From DASXVU01 sp963732855 (GTDB taxonomy: Archaea > Thermoplasmatota > Thermoplasmata > Methanomassiliicoccales > UBA472): a DNA stretch of 64,000 bases. The translations under genes and the position numbers were made by a program. Of this stretch, positions 33,174-41,636 are shown piece by piece (position 1 is the first letter of the stretch; each line of letters begins with the position of its first letter). Location of the stretch: positions 186,001 to 250,000 of the forward strand of contig CAVTBB010000003.1 of the NCBI GenBank assembly GCA_963732855.1, written 5' to 3'. The notes under the pieces are model-generated. The model did no database searches. It worked only from the letters and a program-made list of their open reading frames with translations, and was not told where the DNA came from.

Positions 33174-33746
33174 CTAGATTAGGCCAGCAGTCATAAAGAT
33201 TAGATACAGGCCGAATAGCGGAACGACGATCATCAGGAAATCATCGTCGATGTACCAGTTCTTCCTTATCTCCGATAATATACCCAAGAACGTGGTGATG
33301 ACCGATGCGATGATGACCAGCGGGGTCAGACCGAAGAAATAGGTCAATGGAACGACCATCAATACGAAGTAAAGAACGGTCGGCACCGCCGGATAGAACC
33401 TGCTCTTCCGGGAACGCATCATGCCCATCATCGGATCGATCCAGCCCATTCCCAATACAACCGGGAGCACGATCTCGATCGGGAAGAACGCCAGGGCGAT
33501 CGTCAGCGCCATCGCGGTCCAGGCTGCGGCAGATATGCGATAGTTCTCATAATCACGCATCCCGATGATATGGGGCGCAAAATAAAGGCGTAACGCCTCT
33601 ATGACCAGGACCAGGGCCAGCAGCAGGAATAGCCCAGGCTGCTTGTCGACGAACCCGGGAAATACCGGGTCTGGAAGCAAATAATACACCAAGTACACCG
33701 GTGCGCTGATATGCACCAGGCGTCTCAGGACCTGCCCTGTGTCCAT
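33174..33746 (-). CDS. Dolichol kinase/phosphatidate cytidylyltransferase-like membrane protein
   Basis: 190 residues with five or six membrane helices. The opening RRLVHISAPVYLVYYLLP and the central PVVLGMGWIDPMMGMMRSRKSRFYP recall the CTP-using SEC59/CdsA superfamily, where a G-D-A/P segment lies near the active site. Archaeal members phosphorylate dolichol or geranylgeraniol, or activate archaetidate, which would suit the glycan genes in this region. The Asp of the motif is kept (WIDP) but the match is remote. The ATG at 33746 is preferred over an upstream GTG at 33755. Confidence 0.7.
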   Translation of the reverse strand: MDTGQVLRRLVHISAPVYLVYYLLPDPVFPGFVDKQPGLFLLLALVLVIEALRLYFAPHIIGMRDYENYRISAAAWTAMALTIALAFFPIEIVLPVVLGMGWIDPMMGMMRSRKSRFYPAVPTVLYFVLMVVPLTYFFGLTPLVIIASVITTFLGILSEIRKNWYIDDDFLMIVVPLFGLYLIFMTAGLI

Positions 33747-33843
33747 TGACGTCACTTAAGATGACTTGATAATAAATGCTTTCGTAGCCGCCTAGACGAC
33801 AGTACATCGTAAGGCTGGAGGTAACTCTGTCGGTTGGGGCAGC

Positions 33844-35303
33844 TCAGGTGAATGCCTGCCGAGCCCACTTCCTATCAAGGCCTCTGTAGAAGTACCAGGA
33901 GAAGGCGGACACCAGCACCAGAACGACCCCGATCCCGATGGCGGAAATGAGGGGGTTGGTGTCGATTGAAAGCGAGAGCATGGTTATTCCGAAGTCAGGG
34001 ATCAATGCCATCGCTGTGAATTTCATCATGATGTTCGGATCGAACAGGAAAGTGTTGGTTCTCAGTCCGGTCAGATATGCCGTCGCCAGTACCATGTATG
34101 CGCCAGTGACGTACAGTACCGGCAAGGCCAGCCAAAGCAACCTTATCTCGTTGTTCAGAAAGAGATCCCAAGCACGAAGATGGTCGAGATGACACTGGTC
34201 AGGATGAAGAAGGCTATCAGCTTGGCCTTGATCACGCCTGGTACGCCTACCGGGAGCGTCTCGAAGTAATCGGCCAGGTCGATGTTGGTTAACCAACTAT
34301 ATAGCATAACCCCGAAGAACCCGACCATGCCGGCGTAGAAAACGCTGTTGAAGCCGACGGGAATCCTGAGGCCATTATTCACGTACCAAGTGGTAAAAGA
34401 TAGGAACAACAACGGAGCGACATAGGCGAAACCTATCTTCTTCAACAGACCGCTTCTCACGATATCGACGAACTCCTTGGCCAGTAGCGTGTCGAACCGA
34501 CCGGCGAATCTGGTCATGGAACGGTATCTGGAGAACACCTCGACGAATTGCGACTTCGTGCTCTCATATTCCTGCTTGACCAGAAGGACGGCGAACGTGG
34601 TGAACAGGACCACGGCGATCATGCTGACAGTGAAATACAACAGCACTGCCCCTGGGTCGTTCATGAACGGCGTCGAGGAAAGCTCCAGGCCGATCGGCGG
34701 GAGCACATAGCCCAGAGGGTAGGCGTGGAATAGGCCGAACCCGGCCATCATCGCCCCCAAGGCCGTCACGGCGAGACCGAAGGCGAGCGTGCTCCTGGTG
34801 TAGAGTACGGAGACAGCGAACGACAGCGAGATCCCGAAGAGGAATGACAGGAACATCGAGGCAAACAGCATCAGGCAGGAGACCAACGCGTAGTGCGCGA
34901 ACACCGACGCCAGCAGCACCCCGCTGAAGGCCGGACCAAGTATCAGGATGGTGTAGAAGATGATGTCCCTTAGGTACATGCCGAAGAAAGTTGCACGGAA
35001 TGACAGCGGCAAGAGGAATGGCATGGCGATGAGGAAGTTGACCTTGCCATATCGCCTCTCGATGTATGTGTGGCCAAGGAAGCCGAAGGCGCCGACGCTG
35101 ACGCCGTAGATGAAAATGCCCCCCAGCGCCAGGGTGAGCATGTCGCCCAACGGCATCCCGGTCTGGAGGTTCGGAAAGCTTCCTGCGAAGAAGAACGTCA
35201 GCACGAACACATAGATGGGCATCGCCATGAACATGCGGCGCGATGAGTAGGAGACATGGAGACGGTACTCCTCCAGTAGCATCAGCTTAAGAAGGCTTGG
35301 CAT
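33844..35303 (-). pseudogene. ABC exporter permease, interrupted by a one-base frameshift
   Basis: Two overlapping frames together make one polytopic membrane protein of about 486 residues. The first frame runs from ATG 35303 to a TGA at 34155-34157 and ends IFVLGISF. The second continues as LNNEIRLLWLALPVLYVTGAY to a stop at 33844. Adding one C at about 34157 (TTC-TGA to TTCCTGA) restores a continuous reading. The first part has helices throughout and a long loop (YESTKSQFVEVFSRYRSMTR). The ATPase gene overlaps its start. The break is either a sequencing error or a recent mutation; no other damage is visible. Confidence 0.82.
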
Positions 35304-36015
35304 AGACACTCCCCACTAATCTCAGGAATGTGGTCTCCAGGTCCTCGCCATTAGAGGTTATCTCCTCGATCGAGGAGTTCAGCGCGACGTGCCCATGGTC
35401 GAGGATGATGATGTTATGGCAGAGCTTCTGTGCCGTTTCCAGGATGTGAGAGCATAGGAACACAGTTCGCCCTTCGTCCCTTAGCGCCAGTAGATAATCC
35501 TTCAGTTTGCGCTGGTAGATCGGATCCAGGTTGATGAACGGTTCGTCCAGGAACAGCAGCTTCGGCTCGTGTATGAAGGCGGCGGAAAGCATCACCTTCT
35601 GCCTCATGCCTTTGGATAGGTCGCGGCACAGGGTGCCTTTCGACTCGGAAAGGTCGAAGAAATCCATCCATTGGTCGATGCGCTTCTCCGCTTCGTCTAC
35701 CTTCCTGATGCTGCATACAAACTGCAGGAACTCGGAGGCGGTGAGGTAGCTAGGTGGCGATTCCACCTCCGGCACGATTCCGATGGCCTTCTTGACTTCA
35801 ATGGGGCTCATGCACGGGTCCAACCCCATGACCGAACAATGCCCGCTCGTTGCCTGGATCTGGCCGGTCATGATCTTCAGTAGGGTGGATTTTCCTGCCC
35901 CGTTAGGTCCGAAACAGCCGAAGAAGTCGCCCTGCTCGACCTTAAAACTGACATTGTCCAGGGCGGTAAAGCTCCCGTACTTCTTCGTTGTCGAATCCAC
36001 CTCAACGACGGGCAT
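35287..36015 (-). CDS. ABC exporter ATP-binding protein
   Basis: 242 residues of the CcmA/NodI-like exporter class: Walker A GPNGAGKST, signature LSKGMRQKV, Walker B LLFLDEPFINLDP, H-loop SHI. It drives the permease encoded by the overlapping downstream gene. The start at 36015 (MPVVEVDS) is chosen over 36051 because GTTATATAG lies about 28 bases upstream, fitting a leaderless message. The substrate is unknown. Confidence 0.9.
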   Translation of the reverse strand: MPVVEVDSTTKKYGSFTALDNVSFKVEQGDFFGCFGPNGAGKSTLLKIMTGQIQATSGHCSVMGLDPCMSPIEVKKAIGIVPEVESPPSYLTASEFLQFVCSIRKVDEAEKRIDQWMDFFDLSESKGTLCRDLSKGMRQKVMLSAAFIHEPKLLFLDEPFINLDPIYQRKLKDYLLALRDEGRTVFLCSHILETAQKLCHNIIILDHGHVALNSSIEEITSNGEDLETTFLRLVGSVYAKPS

Positions 36016-36039
36016 AGTCGCTCGATTAGGCGTGTAGCT

Positions 36040-36048
36040 ATATAACGA
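36040..36048 (-). promoter_or_regulatory. TATA box of the ABC exporter operon
   Basis: GTTATATAG on the minus strand, about 28 bases before the ATG at 36015. Confidence 0.5.
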
Positions 36049-36180
36049 CAATGTTAAGAATATCAGTCCAAATTCCTCATGCTGGGCAATAATAATCCAA
36101 GTAGAATTGATATATTACCAAATGATATGACTGCCCATCTCAGTGATATCACTTATCACGGCGATTCTTGAGGTGGGCGA

Positions 36181-36522
36181 ATGAAGGGCAAGAGCATCCT
36201 AACCAACAAAATAGAGAGCGAGATTGAGCTCCTGGAGAGGCATGTCAAGATGCTGAGCGCGATCATGGACCACGAGCCTATCGGAATCATACGCCTCTCT
36301 GAGCTGTTGGACATCCCTCAGCACAAAGTGAGGTATTCGCTCCGCATCCTGGAACAGGAAGGATTGATCAACCCTTCACCTGAAGGTGCCGTCACTACTG
36401 AGAAATTGCAAACTTTCTTCACTGACCTGAAGGACATCCTGCAACATATGGACGAGACCGTGAATGCACTACGGACCTCGTTGGAGACAAACAGTTTTGA
36501 GACAAAAAAGATTAATAAATGA
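36181..36522 (+). CDS. Small winged-helix regulator
   Basis: 113 residues: an N-terminal helix (EIELLERHVKMLSAIMDHE), a winged HTH (GIIRLSELLDIPQHKVRYSLRILEQEGLI) and a C-terminal coiled helix likely used for dimerisation. GAGGTGGG precedes the ATG. It is divergent from the ABC exporter operon, which it may control. The tRNA-Asn promoter overlaps its stop codon. Confidence 0.82.
   Translation: MKGKSILTNKIESEIELLERHVKMLSAIMDHEPIGIIRLSELLDIPQHKVRYSLRILEQEGLINPSPEGAVTTEKLQTFFTDLKDILQHMDETVNALRTSLETNSFETKKINK
36508..36520 (+). promoter_or_regulatory. TATA box of the tRNA-Asn gene
   Basis: AGATTAATAAATG overlaps the end of the upstream regulator gene, centred about 30 bases before the first tRNA base at 36546. 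Confidence 0.5.
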
Positions 36523-36545
36523 CCAGTTATGTCTCGCCAATTCAT

Positions 36546-36621
36546 GCCGTCGTAGCTCAGTCGGTAGAGCGTGGGACTGTTAATCCCAAGGTCATCGGTT
36601 CGATCCCGATCGACGGCGCCA
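36546..36621 (+). tRNA. tRNA-Asn (GTT), CCA encoded
   Basis: Full cloverleaf: acceptor GCCGTCG (36546-36552) with CGACGGC (36611-36617), D stem GCTC/GAGC, anticodon stem TGGGA/TCCCA, anticodon GTT at 36579-36581, T stem ATCGG/CCGAT with loop TTCGATC. Discriminator G and the CCA end are in the DNA. There is no intron. Confidence 0.97.
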
Positions 36622-37023
36622 AAACTCCCTCTTTACGATCAATAATTTCTGACAAGCTAGATCATTATGGCATTACGCTCGATATTGAACGATCGAACTA
36701 ACCTCGAATTCTGAATACCGGCTAAATGAGAATTCTCGAACCAAGAAGGATTTCTTGGGGACGACACCGGGGGTTGGTTCGTCCCCATTTGGAGGGAGTT
36801 GCCGTCGCCACGAAAACCTAGGCCCATATCGTGGCCTTCAACCGCGGCGCCGGTCTTTTCCTTAATTCAAGAACCGGCAACCAGGGCATATAACGGTATT
36901 TATCCGACAATCATCCTTGATATCGACCTGATCCGATGGGACAAGTCTGAAATGAAGCCCCCCACATTGTCAAAGCGACCGTTGGGTTTATGTGAGGAAT
37001 GTTGCATTCGACATTTGATAGAC
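36622..37023 (+). ncRNA. Candidate structured RNA between tRNA-Asn and the ferritin-like gene
   Basis: This 402-base gap has no convincing gene, but four stem-loops follow one another. CCAAGAA/TTCTTGG (36741-36758); TGGGGACGA/TCGTCCCCA (36756-36787); GCCACGA/TCGTGGC (36807-36835); GCCGGT/ACCGGC (36849-36878). The first two share bases and are mutually exclusive. A TATA-like GCATATAACGG follows near 36887, so the downstream gene may have its own promoter and the element may be a separate transcript. The strand is assigned from the flanking genes. Confidence 0.35.
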
Positions 37024-37308
37024 ATGCTTTCGAACATTCCGATCATTCTGGAGAAGATCGACCCAAAATCAATTGACATGGAGATCCTAAGGGCTGCCAT
37101 CATCGGCGAGCTGGACGCGATCAACCTCTATGAACAGATGGCTGGTATGACCAAGAATGAAGATCTCCGTAAGGTCCTGTTGGACGTGGCAAAGGAAGAG
37201 AAGACCCACGTCGGCGAGTTCCAGGCGATGCTACTGCGGATCGACCCAGAGCAGGCCAAAGAGCTAGAGAAGGGGAAGGCGGAGGTGGACGAGATGATGG
37301 AGAAGTAA
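37024..37308 (+). CDS. Ferritin-like diiron protein, encapsulated-ferritin family
   Basis: 94 residues beginning MLSNIPIILEKIDPKSID, the usual opening of short encapsulated ferritin-like proteins. The ELDAINLYEQM helix and EEKTHVGEFQAML helix carry the Glu and ExxH iron ligands. Such half-ferritins pair to form ferroxidase centres and often travel inside encapsulin shells. The short C-terminal acidic tail (EVDEMMEK) shows no obvious encapsulin-targeting peptide, and no shell gene is in the window. In-frame starts further upstream add residues unlike the family. The gene stands alone. Confidence 0.85.
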   Translation: MLSNIPIILEKIDPKSIDMEILRAAIIGELDAINLYEQMAGMTKNEDLRKVLLDVAKEEKTHVGEFQAMLLRIDPEQAKELEKGKAEVDEMMEK

Positions 37309-37364
37309 GGTCATCTCCATAACTTTCTAAATTGATACCGGGCCCTCACTACTTTGATTTCCTT

Positions 37365-38279
37365 TTAGCCTAACGTGTGAGCGGATACCTTGAACGAGTT
37401 GTCCTCGCTTACCAGGGTGAGCTCGTCTTTCAAACGGCTTGGTCTGGACGATATAATGCAGATCGTCCCGGTCCCATCAAGTAGCTCCTTCCGTTCCTGA
37501 ATAGATATCCTGATTAGCCGTGATCGAGCTTAGATGACCGCCCAGCAGAACTTCGAGTTCTAACGGAGTCTCAGACGTCATGGACCTCCCGGGCTTGATT
37601 GGTCAAGGTTATGCCCCCGGTCCCTGCTCCAGTTCCAAGAATTGATTCCAATGGCCCCTGTGGTCATCCAGATATATTATACGACCTAGTTAGGTGGTTT
37701 GTCAGAATGGTGGCATCGGTTCTGGCCATCAAGATCGGAGGTTGCCTATCCCCCCGTTCCTGGATGCTCCGGCATAGGTCTCTGGTGTCATGTCACGTTG
37801 TATTGGACCACACTGTCCTTGATCTCCGGCATATGAACGTCCTGCCCTGGGCAAACGGACGATCCACGCCTCGATCTCGCCTTCGCCGCCTTCCCCTTCG
37901 TGGATATGCCGCACGTCGCCTTGCTTGTCGATGAAGTACTGGGCTGGCCAATAGTTGTTCTGGAAAGCATTCCAGGTCTGGAAATCGTTGTCAACCGAGA
38001 TGGGATACTCCAGACCGTGTCGTTTGATCGCCTTCTGGAGGTTCTCGGCATCCATTTCGAATTCGACCTCCGGGGGATGGACCCCGATCAGCACTAGGCC
38101 TTGTCCTTGTAACGTCTCCATATCTGCCTCATGTGGGGCAGGGTGCGAAGGCAATTGATGCAGGAATAGGTCCAGAAATCTATCACGACCACTTTGCCCC
38201 GGAGCGATGCCAGTGTCATGGGTGCGGAATTGTACCACGCCGAGACGTTAAGTTCAGGGGCTGGATATCGGTCGAAATA
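37365..38279 (-). pseudogene. Decayed TlpA/DipZ-type thioredoxin-like gene
   Basis: Fragments in several frames line up with the TlpA-like domain and C-terminal beta domain of DipZ-type proteins. From 38279: ELNVSAWYNSAP, MTLASLRGKVVVIDFWTYSC, CINCLRTLP; then a TAG at 38094-38096 and a one-base shift into LVLIGVHPPEVEFEMDAENL, YWPAQYFIDKQGDVRHIHEG and MTPETYAG. Further shifts lead to ITLTNQAREVHDV, LEVLLGGHLSSITANQDIYSG and a C-terminus LKDELTLVSEDNSFKVSAHT ending at 37365. There is no start codon before the conserved N-terminus. The CINC redox motif is intact, but at least three frame changes mean the gene is dead. Confidence 0.75.
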
Positions 38280-38354
38280 TTGTCGGTATACCTGAGCTGT
38301 CTAAGCATAATGATTGCGCATCAATTAAATATCGAGGAGGATAATGGAACTACA

Positions 38355-38561
38355 ATGGTTAACGGATACGATCCTACGACCAGCACCCGGGCGTCGGCGA
38401 TCGAAAACGATGTCCAGAGGAAGCGCTCGGCCATCCGGAGGGATCCGGAGCTAAGGCTTGCCCAGGAGAGGTCGGAGGGAGCATACACCGTCAAATTGGC
38501 GATCTTTGCCAGTATCGCCCTTGCCGTTTTTGTTTTCATTTGGTGGCTCGCGGTACATTGA
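38355..38561 (+). CDS. Small single-span membrane protein
   Basis: 68 residues: a polar, charged N-terminus (IENDVQRKRSAIRRDPELRL) and one C-terminal helix (KLAIFASIALAVFVFIWWLAV). The ATG at 38355 lies about 30 bases after an AATTAAATAT element. A second ATG at 38344, closer to GAGGAGG, opens a different frame without a membrane helix. No family is recognised. Confidence 0.6.
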   Translation: MVNGYDPTTSTRASAIENDVQRKRSAIRRDPELRLAQERSEGAYTVKLAIFASIALAVFVFIWWLAVH

Positions 38562-38591
38562 TCATCTGACCGATATCGTATCGATGGACGA

Positions 38592-38972
38592 TCACGGCTG
38601 ACATTGATCGGGTTGTCGGACCATAGTTAGCAGCATCTTGAACGGCTTCACGGCTTTCAGGGCATGCGCCTCGTTGGCGGGCATGATGATGACATCCCCT
38701 CCCTTCATGGAATGTGATACGCCAGACAGAGTCAGGTCGACCTCCCCTTCCAGAATATGCACCATCGCGTCATAGGGGGCGGCGTGTTCGCTCAGACCCT
38801 GACCTTCATCGAATGCGAAGATGGTGACCGTACCGACAGGCTTGTCGATGAGGGTCCGGCTTACGATGGACCCGTCCTGATAGGAGACCAGGTCGTTCAT
38901 TTTCAAATGTTTGCCGAGCACATCCAACGGTCCGGATCTTGTAGGTCTTGCCATGAGTGATCGGTTACTCAT
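38592..38972 (-). CDS. Cupin-domain protein
   Basis: 126 residues with a single cupin barrel: GLSEHAAPYDAMVHILEGEVDL (metal-site motif 1 with H and E) and KGGDVIIMPANEAHALKA (motif 2 with H). Small cupins of this sort bind a metal and may be isomerases, dioxygenases or sensors. GGGGAG lies close to the ATG. Context gives no substrate. Confidence 0.87.
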   Translation of the reverse strand: MSNRSLMARPTRSGPLDVLGKHLKMNDLVSYQDGSIVSRTLIDKPVGTVTIFAFDEGQGLSEHAAPYDAMVHILEGEVDLTLSGVSHSMKGGDVIIMPANEAHALKAVKPFKMLLTMVRQPDQCQP

Positions 38973-39001
38973 TCGCTCCCCGTTCTAATAACCGTTCGGT
39001 C

Positions 39002-39370
39002 TCAGCCCTTCTTCTTTGGTTTCTTCACAGGAAGAGAAATCACCAGGCCATATGAACGTTCGATCCACCGGTCGAGCCTGTCCAGATCGTCCAGTGATGA
39101 GGAGGGGATGGAGACGTACTCGCGCATGATCGTGCTTTCCGTCGGGGAGAAAACACCCGATCCGGGAATCTCCTTCTTGATGGAAAGGCCGTCCTCATCG
39201 GAAAGCCTGATGAATATCCCGTCCCCGAACACGCCCATGAACATGTTCCCTCTGACGAACCAGACGTCGGCCCCGAACAACTTCCTCCGCTCGCAATTGA
39301 ATTTCTCCAAGTGGGGGGCGAGCCGCTCGCCGAGCTCTTTCGACGCTTTCGGCCATGCCTTCATTTCCAT
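39002..39370 (-). CDS. TfoX N-terminal domain protein
   Basis: 122 residues matching the TfoX/Sxy N-terminal domain: RRKLFGADVWFVRGNMFMGVFGDGIFIRLSDED is diagnostic. In gamma-proteobacteria the two-domain form regulates competence; stand-alone N-terminal domains are widespread and unassigned. The C-terminus is basic (KKPKKKG). Transcribed divergently from the gene at 39617. Confidence 0.85.
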   Translation of the reverse strand: MEMKAWPKASKELGERLAPHLEKFNCERRKLFGADVWFVRGNMFMGVFGDGIFIRLSDEDGLSIKKEIPGSGVFSPTESTIMREYVSIPSSSLDDLDRLDRWIERSYGLVISLPVKKPKKKG

Positions 39371-39616
39371 GGATCATGATTGGGAGAAGATGGTATTAAT
39401 GCTGTTTTTGGAAGAGGAAGTTGAGCGACGACGATGGCCTTGCCGGTGCACCCTTGAGCACCTGAATGTTGTTTCAAAGAACTGGCAACCGATTAAATAG
39501 CGAAATATTTGCAAAGATTTTTCTAGACGGTAAAGGAGTGTCCATCTGTTGATGAAAAATTGGTGAGGATCATCGGTGAGAAATCACCGTGAACTTGGAA
39601 AGATGAGCGTATCATA

Positions 39617-40138
39617 ATGACGTCGATCGAGGAAATGAAACAAATGATCATGGTCTGCTTGAAGGAGATGACAGCGGACGAGCAGCACTTGAAGAAATTC
39701 AAGACAAGCAGTCACAGCAAACGCTTATCGGACAAGCAGTTCCTGGAATACTTCGCCAGCAAGTACGGGGATAAGATTATCAATGATCATGGGGCGTATA
39801 ACATCTTGAACCTCTTCACCACTGAACTGAACATGAAGTGGGTCTCGGATGGTAAAAGGACCGCACTGGACGGCTTGACCATCGGAGGCATGCCGATCAT
39901 CGACTACATCAAGGGTTATCAGTTGAACGAGGTCGTGCCAGAGCCGAAGGAAGAGAAGACCGAGCTGAGCGAAGAGGAACAGCTGGAAGCCCTGTACGGC
40001 AAGATGTTCGAGAACCGGGTCATCGACCAGAAGATAGCGGAACGGGGCAAGGAGATACCGAGCAAGAAGCGGCCGGACCCGCTGGTCAGGCCGGAATCAA
40101 ATGATGATGACATCGAAGAAACGGAGTTCGCGAATTGA
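39617..40138 (+). CDS. Hypothetical protein, acidic
   Basis: 173 residues with helical N-terminus (SIEEMKQMIMVCLKEMTADEQHLK), a middle part resembling a small alpha/beta unit (SDGKRTALDGLTIGGMPIIDYIKG) and a Glu-rich tail ending in DDDIEETEFAN. No family is recognised. Codon use and the regular charge pattern argue for a real gene. The stop is followed after 113 bases by a convergent gene. Confidence 0.7.
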   Translation: MTSIEEMKQMIMVCLKEMTADEQHLKKFKTSSHSKRLSDKQFLEYFASKYGDKIINDHGAYNILNLFTTELNMKWVSDGKRTALDGLTIGGMPIIDYIKGYQLNEVVPEPKEEKTELSEEEQLEALYGKMFENRVIDQKIAERGKEIPSKKRPDPLVRPESNDDDIEETEFAN

Positions 40139-40251
40139 ATGACACGTTCGTCATCTCATCTTCTTACCCTAACTTTGGGAACACCCACTCCATGCCTATA
40201 TTTTCCCGTCATGAAGGCAATCGCAATGGCTCCTCAATTCTGAATGGTGGA

Positions 40252-40869
40252 TCACTCAACCAGCAGTATGCCGGTCCATACCGGGTCCTTGGCCGGGAAC
40301 TCGATGGTGACCCCGGAATTCTCAGCGGTGCGGACCACGTCGATACCCACCGCCTCCATCGAAGGCCGAGCTTCGAACGGATGCCGGCATGGCTCCCCTG
40401 AAGAGATCCCTACGCACTCATCGCAAAGAGAGCACGCCCCTCCAGATAGCGCCAGGGCGAACCGGTGGCCCATCATCAGGGCGTCTCGCTCAAGCTTGTT
40501 CAGTATCATTTCGAACGAGCGGGTGCTGGTGCGGAGCTGTCGCCTGTAATCCTCGTCGTTGATCACCTCGACCAGGCTGGTGGCCCCCAGCCTTCTTTCC
40601 ACCGATGCCAGGTCGGTGATTATCTTGGCCTGTACCAAGATGGCGAACTCATACCTCTCCAGCGCCCTGGTGAACTCCTCCGGTTTGACACAGCTCGGAG
40701 GGCACATCAGATTTCTACCGTAATGGACGCATCGCGGGATCTGGCATTTTAGACTGACCCTCGGGTCCATGACCACATATTTGATTGGGATTGGGATTGC
40801 CTTGGAAGCCCCATAAGAGGCGGCCTTATCACAAAGCTCCGAAAGATGTTCCTCTATCGATTTCACCAT
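40252..40869 (-). CDS. DUF2284 cysteine-rich metal-binding protein
   Basis: 205 residues with conserved cysteines in CQIPRCVHYGRNLMCPPSC and GGACSLCDECVGISSGEPCRHP, the layout of DUF2284 (predicted metal-binding, probably iron-sulfur). The family is frequent in anaerobic archaea and bacteria, with no proven reaction. The start at 40869 is the in-frame ATG after GAGGGCAAGG; a TTG or ATG further up at 40902 is less likely. Confidence 0.85.
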   Translation of the reverse strand: MVKSIEEHLSELCDKAASYGASKAIPIPIKYVVMDPRVSLKCQIPRCVHYGRNLMCPPSCVKPEEFTRALERYEFAILVQAKIITDLASVERRLGATSLVEVINDEDYRRQLRTSTRSFEMILNKLERDALMMGHRFALALSGGACSLCDECVGISSGEPCRHPFEARPSMEAVGIDVVRTAENSGVTIEFPAKDPVWTGILLVE

Positions 40870-40970
40870 GACCTTGCCCTCAGACAGATGATTGGGGAGC
40901 AAGGCATATAATAATTGCCGGAACAGGGCAAAATGACATACCCAGCATATTCGCTTTCAAGGACAATTAG

Positions 40971-40980
40971 TTTTATATGC
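40971..40980 (+). promoter_or_regulatory. TATA box of the CAT-anticodon tRNA
   Basis: TTTTATATGC, centred about 30 bases before the tRNA 5' end at 41006. Confidence 0.6.
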
Positions 40981-41005
40981 GGGCTGTACTTAACCTGTCC
41001 TCAAC

Positions 41006-41105
41006 GGGTCCGTAGCTTAGTCCGGTGGAGCGTCAGGCTCATAGGATGCACTTAGCCATCTAAGAAACCCGATGGTCGTCGGTTCGAATCCGACCGGGCC
41101 CACCA
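41006..41105 (+). tRNA. tRNA with CAT anticodon (Met or Ile2) containing a 23-base intron
   Basis: Acceptor GGGTCCG/CGGGCCC, D stem GCTT/GAGC, T stem GTCGG/CCGAC with loop TTCGAAT, A plus encoded CCA at 41102-41105. The anticodon CAT is at 41040-41042. An intron at 41044-41066 sits at position 37/38 and fits the bulge-helix-bulge geometry: bulges 42-44 and 65-67, central helix 41038-41041 with 41061-41064 (one C-A mismatch), intron stem GATG/CATC (45-48/57-60). The anticodon stem TCAGG/CCCGA has one A-C mismatch. The GGG acceptor resembles tRNA-Ile, so an Ile2 tRNA with agmatidine-modified C34 is as likely as elongator Met. Confidence 0.88.
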
Positions 41106-41184
41106 TCACGCATATCTAGATACTTCAAAACTTTTAGCAATAATACGATTTTGGTGATTGTCGGTCTGGCTCAGAGATACTTTT

Positions 41185-41409
41185 TTAATTCTTCGATTTG
41201 ATGATAAAATTGTCATTCCTATACGGATCATTTTCTCTAATCGACGGCTTTGCGCGTTCTTTGACATTCTTCCAATGCGGCCCCGCTACAAGCACCGCGA
41301 TCCCCACAATGAGCATTCCAGGGAGATCAATTGTGAAGCCTCTCACGATAACCAGGATGTTTCTGATGGTCGAGATTATGCATCCGGAAATTATGAGTCT
41401 AAGCTTCAT
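41185..41409 (-). CDS. Small membrane protein, putative
   Basis: 74 residues with two hydrophobic stretches (LIISGCIISTIRNILVIVRG and GMLIVGIAVLVAGPHW) and a polar basic tail. GGAGG lies about 13 bases before the ATG, slightly far. No family is recognised. An overlapping plus-strand ORF of similar length has no comparable features. The flanking bases to 41636 are AT-rich and hold the promoter of the next gene. Confidence 0.45.
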   Translation of the reverse strand: MKLRLIISGCIISTIRNILVIVRGFTIDLPGMLIVGIAVLVAGPHWKNVKERAKPSIRENDPYRNDNFIIKSKN

Positions 41410-41636
41410 GGAATTCAGGTTTCCTCCTACCTAGCCTATATGGATAGCGCTGATGCAACTTGATATTTATTTACATTTCACATTAATTATACTCCAATGT
41501 TATGATTCAAAGGTTGTGTTTAGGACGAACGAAATCGTAATTGGCAATTCTTAACCGGGTTACGTATTTGTGTAAAATCATAATCTTAAATAAGTCCTCA
41601 TATTCTTTCATATAGTTCAAGATATATCATCCCAAT

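Noticed and set aside
38094..38096. In-frame TAG in the TlpA-like gene as a pyrrolysine codon
   Set aside because: The conserved sequence after the TAG continues in a different frame, so read-through would not restore the protein; further frame changes follow.
41006..41105. Reading the tRNA as a long-variable-arm Leu or Ser tRNA without an intron
   Set aside because: No anticodon stem forms in that reading, whereas the intron model gives all arms and correct bulge-helix-bulge spacing.
41198..41434. A 78-codon plus-strand ORF
   Set aside because: It overlaps the minus-strand ORF with two membrane helices, which has the more protein-like sequence.
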